Below are positions 34,553 through 46,532 of a stretch of 64,000 nucleotides of DNA, piece after piece. Made by a program: the position numbers and the translations under genes. Source of the stretch: Jacaranda mimosifolia (lineage: Eukaryota > Streptophyta > Magnoliopsida > Lamiales > Bignoniaceae); the NCBI GenBank assembly GCA_018894105.1, contig CM032121.1, positions 5,436,507 through 5,500,506 of the forward strand, written 5' to 3'. The notes below the pieces were generated by a model. It searched no databases, had not been told where the DNA came from, and worked only from the letters and a program-made list of their open reading frames with translations. Position 1 is the stretch's first letter; each line of letters starts with the position of its first letter.

Positions 34553-37500
34553 TATAATGCCCCCACTCAGGATAGCTCCTAATCTGAGGCGCCACTCAGT
34601 TTAGTCTTAATCTCAAACCCATAAATTGAACAATAGGCCCATTAGAATGTTTTTTCAAAACTTATCAGAGATAGCAACGAGCTTCAACCTATACAATCCT
34701 CAACAAAAGTAAAGTTTACATGTATTAATTGATTCCATATATACCACAAACCTTAATTTCATCCTGACATATCACAACATTATTGAGTTTTGAACTTAAA
34801 ATACAATTGAACCCATAAACAGTTACAAACAACTGTTATATTATCAGAAACAACAACATATTTCATCTTAAGCAACCTCAACAGGAGTATTATATATAAA
34901 CCATAACTAATCCCACAGTTCTCAACATAATATATATTCACCCTGCAGATGTTGAATTCAGACCTAAATATCACCACATCTCTAGGGTGTACAAAATGTC
35001 CAAGAGTACCCATAAACATATACAAACGTTTTTCTATTACAAAATGTGTTCATCGTTCCAAGCTTGGAGATCAAGTTCATCACTTAACTCTGTATGAGAA
35101 AATTAATAAAACATGGGGGGGGGGGGGGTAAGTCTAAAGGACTTACTGAGGGATAATAGTAATAGTAAGTAGTAGGAATTTGTCGAGGAAGAATCAACTC
35201 AACAGATCTTAATTTAACAAGTAAATAGGAACATTTCATGATATAGGCAATAACAAGTTAAGCAATAAGGAAGGAATATCTCATTCCTTATAGCTCCATG
35301 AACAGTTTCCAAATAATCAAATACAATCAGAATAAACAAACTCGAGTTATATGTAGTTCAACAGAACAAACTTAACATGTATATCAAAACAACCTTATTC
35401 CAATTGATCAGACATATCCAAACATCGTAGCTTGATACACGATAGATGCCTAGGAGTATCCCTAGCACATCGTTGATGCTCAAGAGTATCCCTGGCACAC
35501 CACTGATACTTAGGAATATCCCAAGCATATCACTAATACCTAGGAGTATCCCTAGCATATCATTGACACCTAGGAGTATCCCTAGCGCGTCCCATATACC
35601 CAAGCGTTTCGATAGGATTGGCATTCGGCCTAAGCATATCTCCGTACATATAACAAATATTAATCAATCGATACATATTTCCAGGCATATATCCAGATAA
35701 CAGAACAATCAAATAACATAACGATCGGATAACAAGATAGTCAGATAACTGGAAGATCAGATAACAGATAGACAGATAACAAAACGATCAGATAGTAGAT
35801 GAGAGTTCTGGGCAATACAGATAACAGGTAAGAGTTTTGGGCTCCAGAACATATAGGATTCAGAATCAATAACAAGCGATAACCCTTATAGGGGTGTACA
35901 TATCAGATAACATATAACAATCGAGATTTCAAGTATTTTACAAATTTCAATAAGCACGATGCTATCGGTATAGAAATAGGAACCCTCATAGGGGTTTATC
36001 ACAATAATAGATAGGTGTGAGAAAGTGTCAGATTGGCAGACCCCCACCTCCGTAGTCTCAGAAAAGCAATCACAATTTGCAATATACTGGTTCGTGGGAC
36101 CCACTTCTTTGTCACCTAACCAAAAGAGTATGTTTACTATTAAAATCCTCATTTGACCTTTAATACTTCAATTATACTATTAACAGTCCCAAAATCAATA
36201 GTTAATTAATCAACATGATAATCAGGGTTCGAACAGTACTATTGGGATGAAACGTGCTAATCACACTGGTCTCGATAAAAGACTAATATCAGGTCCTTAT
36301 TCATTCTGTTGATCTTACCACAATATACTAAATAATAATAACATTCCAATTATTCCTTAATAATCCCAATTTTATTCTTAGGCTCCAAATCTACAAAATT
36401 AGGGTTTCAAACAATTAATAAATTCAAATAATCCAAAATTATCATATGATACTACAAATCTGAGTTCACTAAGCTTATAATGATACATGCATGTTCTGAA
36501 TCTTGGTTCCATGTCTTTTTAAAAAACCTAGTTACTATCACTTAGGTTCCAAATCCATAAAATCCACAAGTTAGGGTTTCAAAATCCTTTAATTAACTCA
36601 ATTACCCAAAAATCATCATATTTTAATTCGAATCCGAGTCCACTAAACTATATAATAATCCATGCATGGTGTATATTCATCCAAATCATATATCAATCCT
36701 CATTCCTTGACATAATACAAGATTTATAAATGAAATGGTAAATATGCATGTATATATATAATCCCATTCCAACTCTTTTACCTAAGATTCGATTATTGGG
36801 GCTTCAAAATCACAAACCAAGAACACCACCACGATTATTATGATGAGGAGAAGATTCTGTCTCTCCGTTGTTGCACCGCCATCTATTGTCGTCGGAGGTA
36901 GTCACCACCACTACCACAAATTGATGCCTTTCAGCTCAACAAACATAATGCCCAAGTTAATTTCAAACTCTGCTGTCGGGAAGACCCTCAATTGGCCGAA
37001 AAATGTGACTGACTTCCTCAACGCTACTGCTGCGCCCGATTCTACTCTATCATTCATCAGTTAGCAAAATTAACCCCCAACTCATTCATTGAGCTGAACT
37101 CGTCAAGACCTACCATTGGTGTTGCCCAGAAGTCACCGGAACGCCACATCTGCCACCTTCTGCCGTTGCTCATCAACTCCGGCTGTGCACTGCTAAGTTT
37201 TGGCTGCATGTGGTACCGACGTGTTCACCGTGATGAGGTGAAAAAGATGGTTGGTCAGGCTTTCCTTTTCGGGGTGTCGCTAGGGAAGTCATCGGTGTTG
37301 GAGAGAAGATGGGTGCTTGGTGGAGGAAAAGAAGAAGTGAGGAAGAAAAGGGGGGGATGCTATATATGATCCCATTTTTGAAAATTATAATTTGACCCCA
37401 AAATCTTTCTTGCAGCTTACAATTAAACCCTGCAACTCTTGCTAACTCTTCAATTCAGTCCTTCAAAAGCTTGAGTGCCTAATATTTACCTATTTAACCT

Positions 37501-37701
37501 AAAATATTCTTGTTTTGGCCCACAAAGCTTGAAAAATATTGTACGATCAAGTTCCTTCAAATTATAAATTGACCCCAAAACTTCCAATCCTCATGCAATT
37601 AAGTCCTTTTTATTAATTTTTCAAGCCCTAAAATTCGACCAACCAATTTCTTGATTTCTAAATCCCTATTTTCTCAATTTTCCAATTTTAGGGGAGTTAC
37701 G
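34553..37701 (-). repeat. 5' LTR of the minus-strand gypsy element
   Basis: About 3.15 kb, parallel to the LTRs at 24494 and 29458. It contains a run of 14 G at 35115-35128, an array of 33-39-bp units at about 35435-35610 and the 16-bp GATAACA-type minisatellite at about 35690-35815. Open frames at 35358-35700 are translations of these tandem repeats; frames at 36840-37369 are LTR sequence, not genes. Confidence 0.85.
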
Positions 37702-38327
37702 TTTTACTTTTTTTTTATTCTAAAGTATTTCATTTGCTACAAAAAATTTATGTACCTAAAGTTACAAAATGGAAAAATTGCAAAAATAGGATCGTAAATA
37801 AAGCCATTTTGCAAAAAAAAAAAAAAGGATCAAAATTAAGGTCGTGGCAAAATTACACGATAACTATGAAATAATCGGCAAAAGGACAAGGCTTGCTAAA
37901 AAGCACAGTTAGCTAACTAGAATATGCTTGCATGGCGTTGGGCTAGCACAGTTTCATGCAATGTCATGTGCCACATGTATTTTGGTAAAGAAGAAATTGC
38001 GAAAATAGTACTATAAGTAAGGTCATTTTACAAAAGAAGACTTGATTTAAGGAGTAGCAAAAAGAATAACGATACTTAAGAAGTAACCAAAAAAAAAAAA
38101 AAACATAAAATTGAAGTAAGGAGCAATATCATCAATTTTCATCCGATGCAACTTAATTGAGATAAATAGTTAACTACATTATTCTTTCATATGGAAAAAG
38201 GACAAAAAAAAGAAAAAAGAAAAAGCAATATGCTACTTAGTACACAACCATAGTAAGAAGGACTATTTTTAACGTTTCCCGTCATCTAACAGGATGAGTA
38301 CCAAATACAATTCTTCTATTGGCTTTT
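37702..38327. other. 3' flank of the GLP pseudogene, no gene
   Basis: AT-rich DNA with poly-A runs at 37814-37827 and 38091-38103. A direct repeat of about 40 bp (AAATTGCAAAAATAGGATCG at 37777, related copy at 37994) resembles ends of DNA elements. The last 180 bp resemble the 3' flank of the GLP pseudogene at 62680-62848. Confidence 0.5.
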
Positions 38328-38694
38328 CTAGTTGTTATTCCACCAAAATTGTCCTTGAAGATATTTAACCACATTTATATCAACTTGGAAGGCTTTTGTG
38401 AGGATATTAGTAGAAATAGGAGGATCTGAACCAAAAATTGCATTTGCAATCGTAATAACTCTTGGATTTTGGCTGCTTAGACTAGCAAATGCCACATCGT
38501 TGGTCTTTCTAGTATTGAATTGGAAATGAATGAGACCTTGTGGGAACACAAACACATCTCCTAGATATAAAGTTTTTGTGAAGAGCTTGTTCTTTTGGTT
38601 CGTATTTCCTAGATTGGAAGTCACGAAGCTGACGTACAGAGTGTCTTCTACGACAATAAGAATCTCAGTTGCACGAGGGTGTGTGTGTGGAGGG

Positions 38695-38942
38695 TATAGA
38701 GTGAGATACAGCTGGCCTCCACTAAACAGCCACGTCAGCTTTAATTAATTGTTGATGTAGTTTGTTAATTAGCTTGTTCAGTTAGCACAATTAGTTATTC
38801 TTTTAGCTATAAAAGGCGATGTACCCAATGCATTATGTATACTTTTCATACCTATTCAGAATTGATGTGCAGTTAGATTTTAGATTCACAGAAAGATGAA
38901 TGTCTTCTCCTTCACTTCCACACAAACCCCATGGATCTAACA
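38695..38942 (+). repeat. 5' LTR of the copia element
   Basis: 248 bp with CTATAAAAGG at about 38811 as the likely TATA box; ends TCTAACA next to the primer binding site. Confidence 0.95.
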
Positions 38943-40100
38943 TGGCATCAGAGTGATACCGATCTTGGGGAAATTGATCAGAAAGTTAAGCCATTCTTTG
39001 ATCTAATTGAAGAAAAGAAAGTCGTCAGAATGGCAATAATGAGAAGAGTTTGGAATCTGTCGGAAAATAAAAATACGAGTAAGGATGGTAATCCTTTACA
39101 TCTTCAACCTTCAGACCATCCAGGCATGATTCTAATGTCTGCGCCATTGAATAGAAATAACTACTTAGCTTGGAGTCGTGTCGTGAAGATCGCACTAGGT
39201 GCAAAGGTTAAGTTGGGGTTTGTTGATGGCAGATGCACCATGCCAGGGGAAGGATCCGATGAATTTGAGTAATGGAATAGGGTAGACTGCATGGTTCAAT
39301 CTTGGATATTGAACTCGATCTTTAAAGAAATGGTAGATGCATTTCTGTAGACTTCGACCGCTAAGGAGTTATGGCAGGAATTAGAAGAGAGGTTCGGTGA
39401 GTGTAATGGTCCATTACTCTACCAGCTCCAAAGAGAGATCAGCTCGATCGCACAAGGAAATCAATCCGTAGCGCAATACTTTACAAAACTAAAGAAGTTG
39501 TGGGATCAATTACAGTGCTTGCTTCCGGTGCCTCAATGCAATTGTGGAGCGTCAAAACAAGTTGCAGATTATAACTCCTCTAGTAGGCTAGTACATTTTT
39601 TGATGGGGTTAAATGATGGTTACGACCATATTAGAAGCCAAATCTTAGTCATGGATCCACTGCCGACTGTGAATAAAGTGTACTCGATGATATTAAGAGT
39701 TGAAAGGCAGAGAGAAGTGCAGATTGTGTTCGGCAAAAGGATCGATAATGTGGCAATGTTAGCTGGAAAACAACAGTCAAATAAGTTAAATAATGAGTCT
39801 CAAGTTTTCAGGGGAATGAGACTGGGGCAAAAGAAGGTGGATAAATCAGGTCTACACTGTACACATTGCCATCGAAGTGGTCACATGAAGGAAACTTGCT
39901 TCAAGATACACGGCACTCCAGATTGGTATAAGGAACTTGTAGAGGTGAAAGGGAAATCAGGAAACAAACAGATGGCCAATATGGCTGGCATTCCATCCAA
40001 TGAAGGTTCTGAAAAGGAGAATTTGTTTCCTGTAGAATGGAACAGCAAGATACAGGACCTTATACATCATGAGGTGCGTAGAGCCACGAAAGGAAAGAAC
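38943..40100 (+). pseudogene. Copia gag remnant
   Basis: Shows the copia N-terminal gag motif HPGMILMSAPLNRNNYLAWS, then LWQELEERFGECN and LYQLQREISSIAQGNQSVAQ. The zinc knuckle CTHCHRSGHMKETC (CX2CX4HX4C) is at about 39858-39899. Stops occur at 39270-39272 and near 39349. Gag packages element RNA into particles. Confidence 0.85.
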
Positions 40101-43100
40101 ATAGTAGAAGAAGCAGCAGCAAATCTAGCTCACTTCCATGACTTTGCAGATGCACATCTTCACCAATTTACATTCAGTGCACTTAGTTTGTTGGAATCTA
40201 GTTGTTGGATCTTAGATACGGGGGCCTTGAATCATGTGTAGTGATTTGAACCTTATGAAAGACATTAAACCTATTGAAAATTCTGTCCCAATATGCTTAC
40301 CTGATGGAACAATCATAATAGCTAAATCGATAGGGAATGTCTATTTCACAAACAAACTGATCTTAAACAATGCTCTATACACACCTCGGTTCAAATACAA
40401 TTTGTTGTCAGTAAATAAGCTACTAGAAACCTCACAACTCAAGTTCATGTTTTACTCAACACACTGCTTGCTGTAGGACCTACAGACTAAGGAGATGTTG
40501 GCCATTAGGAAGGTCTTTGGCCGGTTATATGTGTTCGATTCCAGCACCTTTGATCCTAGTGTGATATCTAATTTTACTAGAGAGTCTGTTTCCTTATCAA
40601 AAATCAAAGCATGTATTCCTTTTCTGAATTGTAACAATTATACAGCCCCTTCCCTTGAGAATAAAGTGAGGAATAACAATGTATTGCTCTGGCACAAAAG
40701 ATTAGGGCATGCGTCCACTATAGTGATGTCACACTTAGAGTTCATAAATAAAAGGAATATGAGTTCTTGCTTACCTTGCGATGCCTGTCAGTTGGCCAAG
40801 CAACAAAGACTCACTTTTCCTATTAGCCAAACTAAAACCTCGAAAATGTTTCAATTATTACATGTGGACCTATGGGGGGCCTATCATCAAGCTTCATTAA
40901 CCGGGCCACATTTTTTATAACCATAGTGGATGACTTCAGTAGATCTACTTGGACATATCTTTTCTCCCATAAATCTCAAACAGCTCGCACCCTTGCCCTA
41001 TTTATTAATTTAGTAGAAACCCGATTTAATGCCAAAATCAAGACCATAAGAACTGACAACGGGGCTGAATTCACTAGACATGAGTGCCAATCCTTGTTCC
41101 AAAAAAAGGGAATTCAACATCAAAAAATATGTCCCTACACTCCTTAGCAGAATGGGGTGGTTGAGAGAAAACATAAACATCTATTGCAAATGGCTAGATC
41201 TAATATTCCAAGCTAAATGCCTAAGAAGTTTTGGGGGGAATCCATTCTGGTTGCTGCCCATATCATTAATAGGCTTCCAACTCCCCTTCTAAATTGGAAA
41301 TCCCCTTATGAGCTTCTGTTCGGATCCACACCCTTCTATGAGTCTTTAAAGTGCTTTGGATGTCTATGCTACGTCGCCAACACTCATCTATACAAAGATA
41401 AATTTGATCCCAAAGCTAATAAGTGTGTTTTCCTTGGATATTCCCCTGGCCAAAAGGCCTTTAAGGCTTATGACCTTGAGTCACATAAAATCCTTGTGTC
41501 TAGAGATATAGTCTTCTATGAAAATATCTTTCCATATGAGTCTAGTTCGAATAGTGATCTTACACCTTTGCCAAATATTGAACTTGATTGTAATCATTTG
41601 ACATTTGAAAGTCATTTACCTCATGGTCAGCAAGACATTGCCTCATCTCCTCTCGAGTCATCTCTTGAAAATGTTGCCTCTCATCAACAAAATGAGTCCA
41701 ATACCCAATCGGTTATTCAGCGACAAAGTTGCAGGGTTAGGCACAAACCAACATGGCTAAATGATTATGTATCCAATGCTATCCAACATGTCTCCTTTAG
41801 CCACAAACATAACAAAGAGCCCACTGAAACAATGTATCCTATTCAAACCTTCCCTTACTACATCTCACCTAATTGACATGATCACTACATAGAGTTTCTG
41901 GCTAATGTGTCAAGTGATTTGGAGCCATGTTCGTACAAATAAGCCAGTGCTTATTGTACGTGGGTGGAGGCAATGAAAAGTGAATTGGAAGCTCTTGAAA
42001 AAAACCATACTTGGGAGTTAACTGAGTTACCTAAAGGGAAGAAGGCAATCGGGTCGAGATGGGTTTTCAAGGTTAAGTACTTGCTTGATGGGAGAGTGGA
42101 CAGATTCAAGGCCCGATTTGTAGTTAAAGGCTACAACCAAGTAGAATGAGTGGATTACTTTGACTTATTCTCTCTGGTGGCAAAGTTGGTCATGGTTCGG
42201 GTCTTTTAGCTATGGCTAGTACCAAGGGTTGGAGTATTCAGCAACTGGATATAAACAATGCATATTTGCATGGGTTTCTACAGGAAGAGGTGTACATGAC
42301 ACCTCTTGAAGGTTGTACGAAGGCAAAGAAAGGGCAAGTTTGTAAGCTCGTGAGATCTTTATATGGGTTAAAACAGGTATCAAGAGAATGGAACCATGAA
42401 CTCAACATGAAGTTACAAGGCTTCGGTTTCAAACAATCTGATTGTGATTGTTGCCAATTCACTAAGCTTATAGAAAAGTTCTCCTTGTTTCTTATCGTGT
42501 ACGTAGACGACGTATTGATCACCGGTGGTACTTAAGAAGAAATTGCGGCCACAAAAACATTCCTGGACAACCAGTTTACCATTAAAGTTTAAGGGAAGCA
42601 AAATACTTCTTGGGAGTCGAGATTGCTAGGGCAGCTGATGGCATTTTTCTAAATCAAAGAAAATACACATTAGACATATTGAGAGATACGGGCATGATAG
42701 GGGCAAAGCCAGCTAAAACACCTTTGGCTAAAGGTCAAACACTAAGTGCAGAAAGTGGGGCGTTGTTCAATGAACCAGATAGGTGTAGAAGACTAGTAGA
42801 AAGATTGTTGTATCTGAATTTGACAAGGCCGGACGTCTACGTAGTCCAGCAGCTAAGCCAATACGTTAATGAACCACACCAACCACATTGGGAGGCTACT
42901 ATGCATATTCTGAGGTATCTAAAATACTTCCCATCCAGAGGGTTGTTCTTTGCATCTCACAGTGACCTTAGACTATGAGCCTACTGTGATGCGGATTGGG
43001 TCGCGTGCTGTGATTCAAGGAAGTCTTTGACTGGTTTTTGCATCCTATTGGGGTCTTCACTTATTTCTTGGAAAACCAAGAAGTAAAGCATTGTTTTCGG

Positions 43101-43473
43101 GTCCTCAGTTGAAGCCGAGTATCGAAGTATGGGGTCTACAGTTTGCGAGTTACAATGGTTGTCCTACTTGCTAAAGGATCTTGGAATATCAGTTACATTA
43201 CCTATTCCTCTACACTGTGACAACAAAGCTGCCCTACACAATGCGGCTAATCCCGTGTTCCATGAGCGAATGAAACACTTGGAAATAGATTTTCACTTGG
43301 TGCGAAATCAGTTGCAGCAATGGTTCATAGCTACACAGCACGTTTCCAGCAAGGAGCAGCTCGCTGACCTGTTCACTAAGTCCCTCGGGTCACCACAGTT
43401 TGAATTCTTATTGTCCAAGCTGGGGTTGGCTGATCCCCACCAACCTCCAACTCGAGGGGTGTGTGTAGAATGA
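40101..43473 (+). pseudogene. Copia pol remnant: protease, integrase, reverse transcriptase, RNase H
   Basis: Protease: CWILDTGALNHV at about 40204-40239. GAG-pre-integrase: LLWHKRLGHA and CDACQLAKQ (40683-40803). Integrase: HVDLWG, RTDNGAEF and VVERKHK (40861, 41050, 41159). Reverse transcriptase: SRWVFKVKY and a degenerate KARFVVKGYNQVE (42055-42148), INNAYLHG, LYGLKQ, and YVDD at about 42498-42509. RNase H: YCDADW, EAEYRS and CDNKAA (42983-43230), ending at TAG-type stop 43471-43473. Stops occur at 40240, 40474, 41146, 41876, 42148, 42533, 42976 and 43084, with frameshifts near 40880 and 42210. Confidence 0.9.
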
Positions 43474-43711
43474 GATACAGCTGGCCTCCACCAAACAGCC
43501 ACGTCAGCTTTAATTAGTTATTGCTGTAGTTTGTTAATCAGCTTGTTCAGTTAGCACAATTAGTTATTCTTTCAGCTATAAAAGGCGATGTGCCCAATGC
43601 ATTGTATATACTTTTCATTCCTATTCAGAATTGATGTGCAGTTAGATTTTAGATTCACAGAAAGATGAATATCTTCTCCTTCACTTCTACACAAACCCCA
43701 CGGATCTAACA
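43464..43711 (+). repeat. 3' LTR of the copia element
   Basis: 248 bp, starts TGTAGAATGAGATACAG and ends TCTAACA directly before the GAGGG target duplication. Confidence 0.95.
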
Positions 43712-45701
43712 GAGGGTTGAGCCAATATGGTGCAAAGTCGAGATGAGCTAAAGCAATACCAAGAGTGTTGAGTCCTGCTAATTGATTGACAGTCACCTGA
43801 GTAGCTTTTGATCCAAGTGGATTTGATGTATTTCTTGGCTTGTTGAGACCTGAAAGAAGAATTCATCTACTGGGACTATTTTAGGGTCCTTGCAAATCTT
43901 TCCATTCACAAATACTGCAAGTTACAATATATAGAGGAAACATTCAATAAATTTTAAAAAAATATTTCAAGAAAGGAATTAGTTTAAGTTCACAATTGCA
44001 AAGAGACAGTACTAAAATTACCAGAAGCATTTGAGTCGTTAACTGCGACACAGAAGTCCTAAAGAGGGCTGGGATAAGCTAATGAAAAAGCCAACGCCAC
44101 AATTGCGATAGTCATGATTTGGGAGCAAATAGCCGTCTTAATACACTAAATAAGATATATTTGCTGATCAAAACTTAAATTGATTATTGTTGGTTTGGTG
44201 GGATGCCAAGCTTGGAAAGTGAGCAAATATATACAGTGAACTCTATTTGAATAACTCAAATATTTCAAATAGCTAGTTTGACATTGTTGTCTCTTTTCTT
44301 TTTTCGTGCACAAAATGAAGGCTATGTTTAGGAGCATTTCCTCGGAACGCTGTTGTTTTGGAGAAACAATCCCAAACATCATACCCCTTTTCCCCTTTAA
44401 TTTTACTATTTTTCTACCCAAAGAGCCCCTACCTTAACATCTAATTAATCCATTTGACATATTCATTTCCCATTCCCCAACACGCTTGACTCCCCACAGT
44501 GTTTTGTCTCCTCTCTGTGGCTCTCTCTCTATCTCTCTATTCCAACAAACTCTCCCCATTCCCTTTCCCCCTGAACCCTTTCCCAAACTCTATCTCTGGG
44601 ATTTCTTCAAGGGCGGTTACACTTTTCCGTTAGCCTATGATTTTTTTTTCTAGAAAAATCTAAACAGCCTTTTAATTTTGCCAAGAGGCAAAAAATTATC
44701 TTCTATATATGTATACATACAAGTTGATATATATATATATAACAATTTCGATTGGGATTAGGCATGAGAATATCCATGTTTTTGTTGCTTGAGCAATCTA
44801 CGGCTATGTTTGGTTTATGTTTTCATTTTCAAAGTACCCTATCTGCTGTTGGTTTTGCAGTACATTTGTTGTGGATCTGGTGGATGAAGAGACTGTGATG
44901 ATTTCTTTTCTCATTTGTTTTCGATTTTTTTGAGCTAATGGATGGGGCTTGAGATATACGACCTGTATCTGGGCGGGGTGACCCGGACGACATCGTGAAT
45001 TTGGATCACACGCAACCGGTGGTTTGCAGCCATGGCGGAGTCGCCTTCTCTTTGCATCTTATATTGCAGATCTGAGCCTCCTCTGTTTTCTTTTTTATTT
45101 TTTTTTCCTCCAACAAAATTTGATAATTATGAAATAAATTTATTTAATATATTTAATATTCTTGAATAAATTTCATAAATGATCAAGAAAATAGCAAAAC
45201 TACTATAATTTAAAACAAAGAAATAAAATACTCTATATAATCACTCAGTCAAAGTAAATAATGAATTTATTACTACACATAAAATTTAAAAAGATAATAA
45301 AAAGATATTTTCTGTATTTATGTTATATTTTCAATATTGTTAAAATTTTAAAAGATAATAAAAAATAAAATAAAAATATATTTATATTTGGATAGGTTAT
45401 TAGAAAAATATTGATTATATAGTGATTTAGTAGGTTGTAAATGGAGAATAATAGTAATAATAAAAAAAGGAAAGATATATAGAATATTGAAAGAAAAAAT
45501 ATAAGTTATTGAAAAATATATTTTAATAATGGAATAAAAATATATCAAAAAACATATATATAAATTAATGTGTTTTAATTTTCAAATAATAAAAATCTTA
45601 AAAAGAGCTAGAACAGACGTGCCAGTTAGCTTAGGCAGTGGCATTGATAGGGGTTCGGGAGTTGGTCCTGTCACGTATCTTGAGGGTGACTTTTGTGATT
45701 A

Positions 45702-45703
<2 letters not shown>

Positions 45704-45746
<43 letters not shown>
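45704..45746. repeat. (TG)n microsatellite
   Basis: About 21 uninterrupted TG units. Confidence 0.95.
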
Positions 45747-45749
<3 letters not shown>

Positions 45750-45820
45750 GCATAAAACATGGTTGCTATATTGTACAAATACTCATTCCTTTTTAATTCA
45801 ACAAACTCAAACTTATTTAA

Positions 45821-45875
45821 GTAGTAGTAGTAGTAATAATAATAATAATAATAATAATGAATAAATAAATAAATA
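45821..45875. repeat. (GTA)n(ATA)n(AATA)n compound microsatellite
   Basis: Five GTA units pass into about nine AAT units and then four AATA units. Confidence 0.9.
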
Positions 45876-46532
45876 CAACAAACAAACAAATCCATAAAAT
45901 ATTATAATACAACCAACTTAATTATTGGACTAATTATTACAAACTTACAACACAATCACATCCATTCATTACATACATATACATATATATCCAACATATT
46001 TTATTATTATCCTTACAATTAAAAAAATAATTAAAATCCATCTTCACCCCCAAACACCAACACAAAAGAATTGATTTGACCGCTTTGACCGCTACAGTAT
46101 AAAATGTCCCCTCCAAAATATAATCAAACATATCAAAACTCTCCAAACTCATTTTTTAACTATTCCTCAAATTATAACCAAACATAAATCACATTTTTCA
46201 ACACAACTTTCACATTCTCCAATAATTCTTTCAATATTCATTCTCCCAAAATACATAATAAACACATAATAAAATCAAACAAAAAACATAACCAAACATT
46301 AATTTCTTGCCAAGTCTTTGATGGTTTGCAATTTTATATTTAACAGAAGATGCATTCTTTAGCAGATGACACATTTTCGGTTTTTCTCTTCACCAGTAAA
46401 ATATGTAATTGCCTCATAGAAGTGGTCAATTTTCTTCTGTTGCTATAGTAGCTTTCCTCGTCAACGTCTTTGATTATCAATACTTGTGTAAGAAAAAATA
46501 TTCAAAGGTTTACTTCATATGCTAAGATTGTG

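Larger units (their letters stand above)
32483..37701 (-). mobile_element. Truncated Ty3/gypsy element of the same family, minus strand
   Basis: Read on the minus strand: 5' LTR 37701-34553, primer binding site TGGTATTAAAGC (34549-34538), gag, protease remnant and the beginning of the reverse transcriptase linker, then a truncation at 32483. The remainder of pol and the 3' LTR are missing. The LTR start reads CGTAACTCCCC instead of TGTAACTCCCC. The same LTR family forms the element at 24494-32238 and the solo LTR at 54118-57227. Confidence 0.85.
38695..43711 (+). mobile_element. Ty1/copia retrotransposon, complete in structure, 248-bp LTRs
   Basis: LTRs at 38695-38942 and 43464-43711 are both 248 bp and I count about 15 mismatches between them, mostly transitions. 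The termini are TGTAGA...TCTAACA (the left LTR starts TA). The target duplication is GAGGG at 38690-38694 and 43712-43716. The primer binding site TGGCATCAGAG starts at 38943. The polypurine-like tract CGAGGGGTGTG lies at 43453-43463. All copia domains are present in order, but stops and frameshifts break the polyprotein, so it is not autonomous now. Confidence 0.95.
38328..44136 (-). pseudogene. Germin-like protein pseudogene split by a copia element
   Basis: Exon 1 is 44022-44136 and exon 2 is 43914-43712 plus 38694-38328 once the copia insertion is excluded. The start codon is ACG, nine bases encoding ASD after the signal peptide are deleted, CAG of the LQDF motif is a TAG stop, and one base is missing in exon 2 near 43854. 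Box 1 is cut by the copia insertion between the Pro-Pro and His-Thr-His codons. The 3' half still reads as GLP to FWWNNN, with changes such as G to D in EGTLYV. It is the positional counterpart of GLP1 in the second duplicated unit. Confidence 0.95.
44320..46300. mobile_element. About 2-kb insert specific to duplicated unit B, probable DNA element
   Basis: Unit A has continuous sequence at the corresponding site (17860-17880) while unit B carries this insert. Its ends share a weak inverted motif (GCTATGTTTAGG at the left, CCAAACAT at the right), as in several plant DNA transposon families; the class and target duplication are unresolved. The interior has a pyrimidine-rich CTCTCT segment (44500-44580) followed by GC-richer DNA (44940-45080) that looks like the 5' part of a gene, then AT-rich DNA with microsatellites. 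No protein domain is recognised. Confidence 0.5.

Noticed and set aside
35358..35700. Repetitive hydrophobic open frames on both strands
   Set aside because: They are translations of the 33-39-bp LTR minisatellite, not a repeat protein.
36840..37369. Open frames of 67-74 residues with mixed composition
   Set aside because: They lie in the minus-strand gypsy LTR; the corresponding part of the other LTRs is not open.
45568..45895. Frames with poly-Val-Cys or poly-Tyr and poly-Asn tracts
   Set aside because: They come from the TG and AAT microsatellites.
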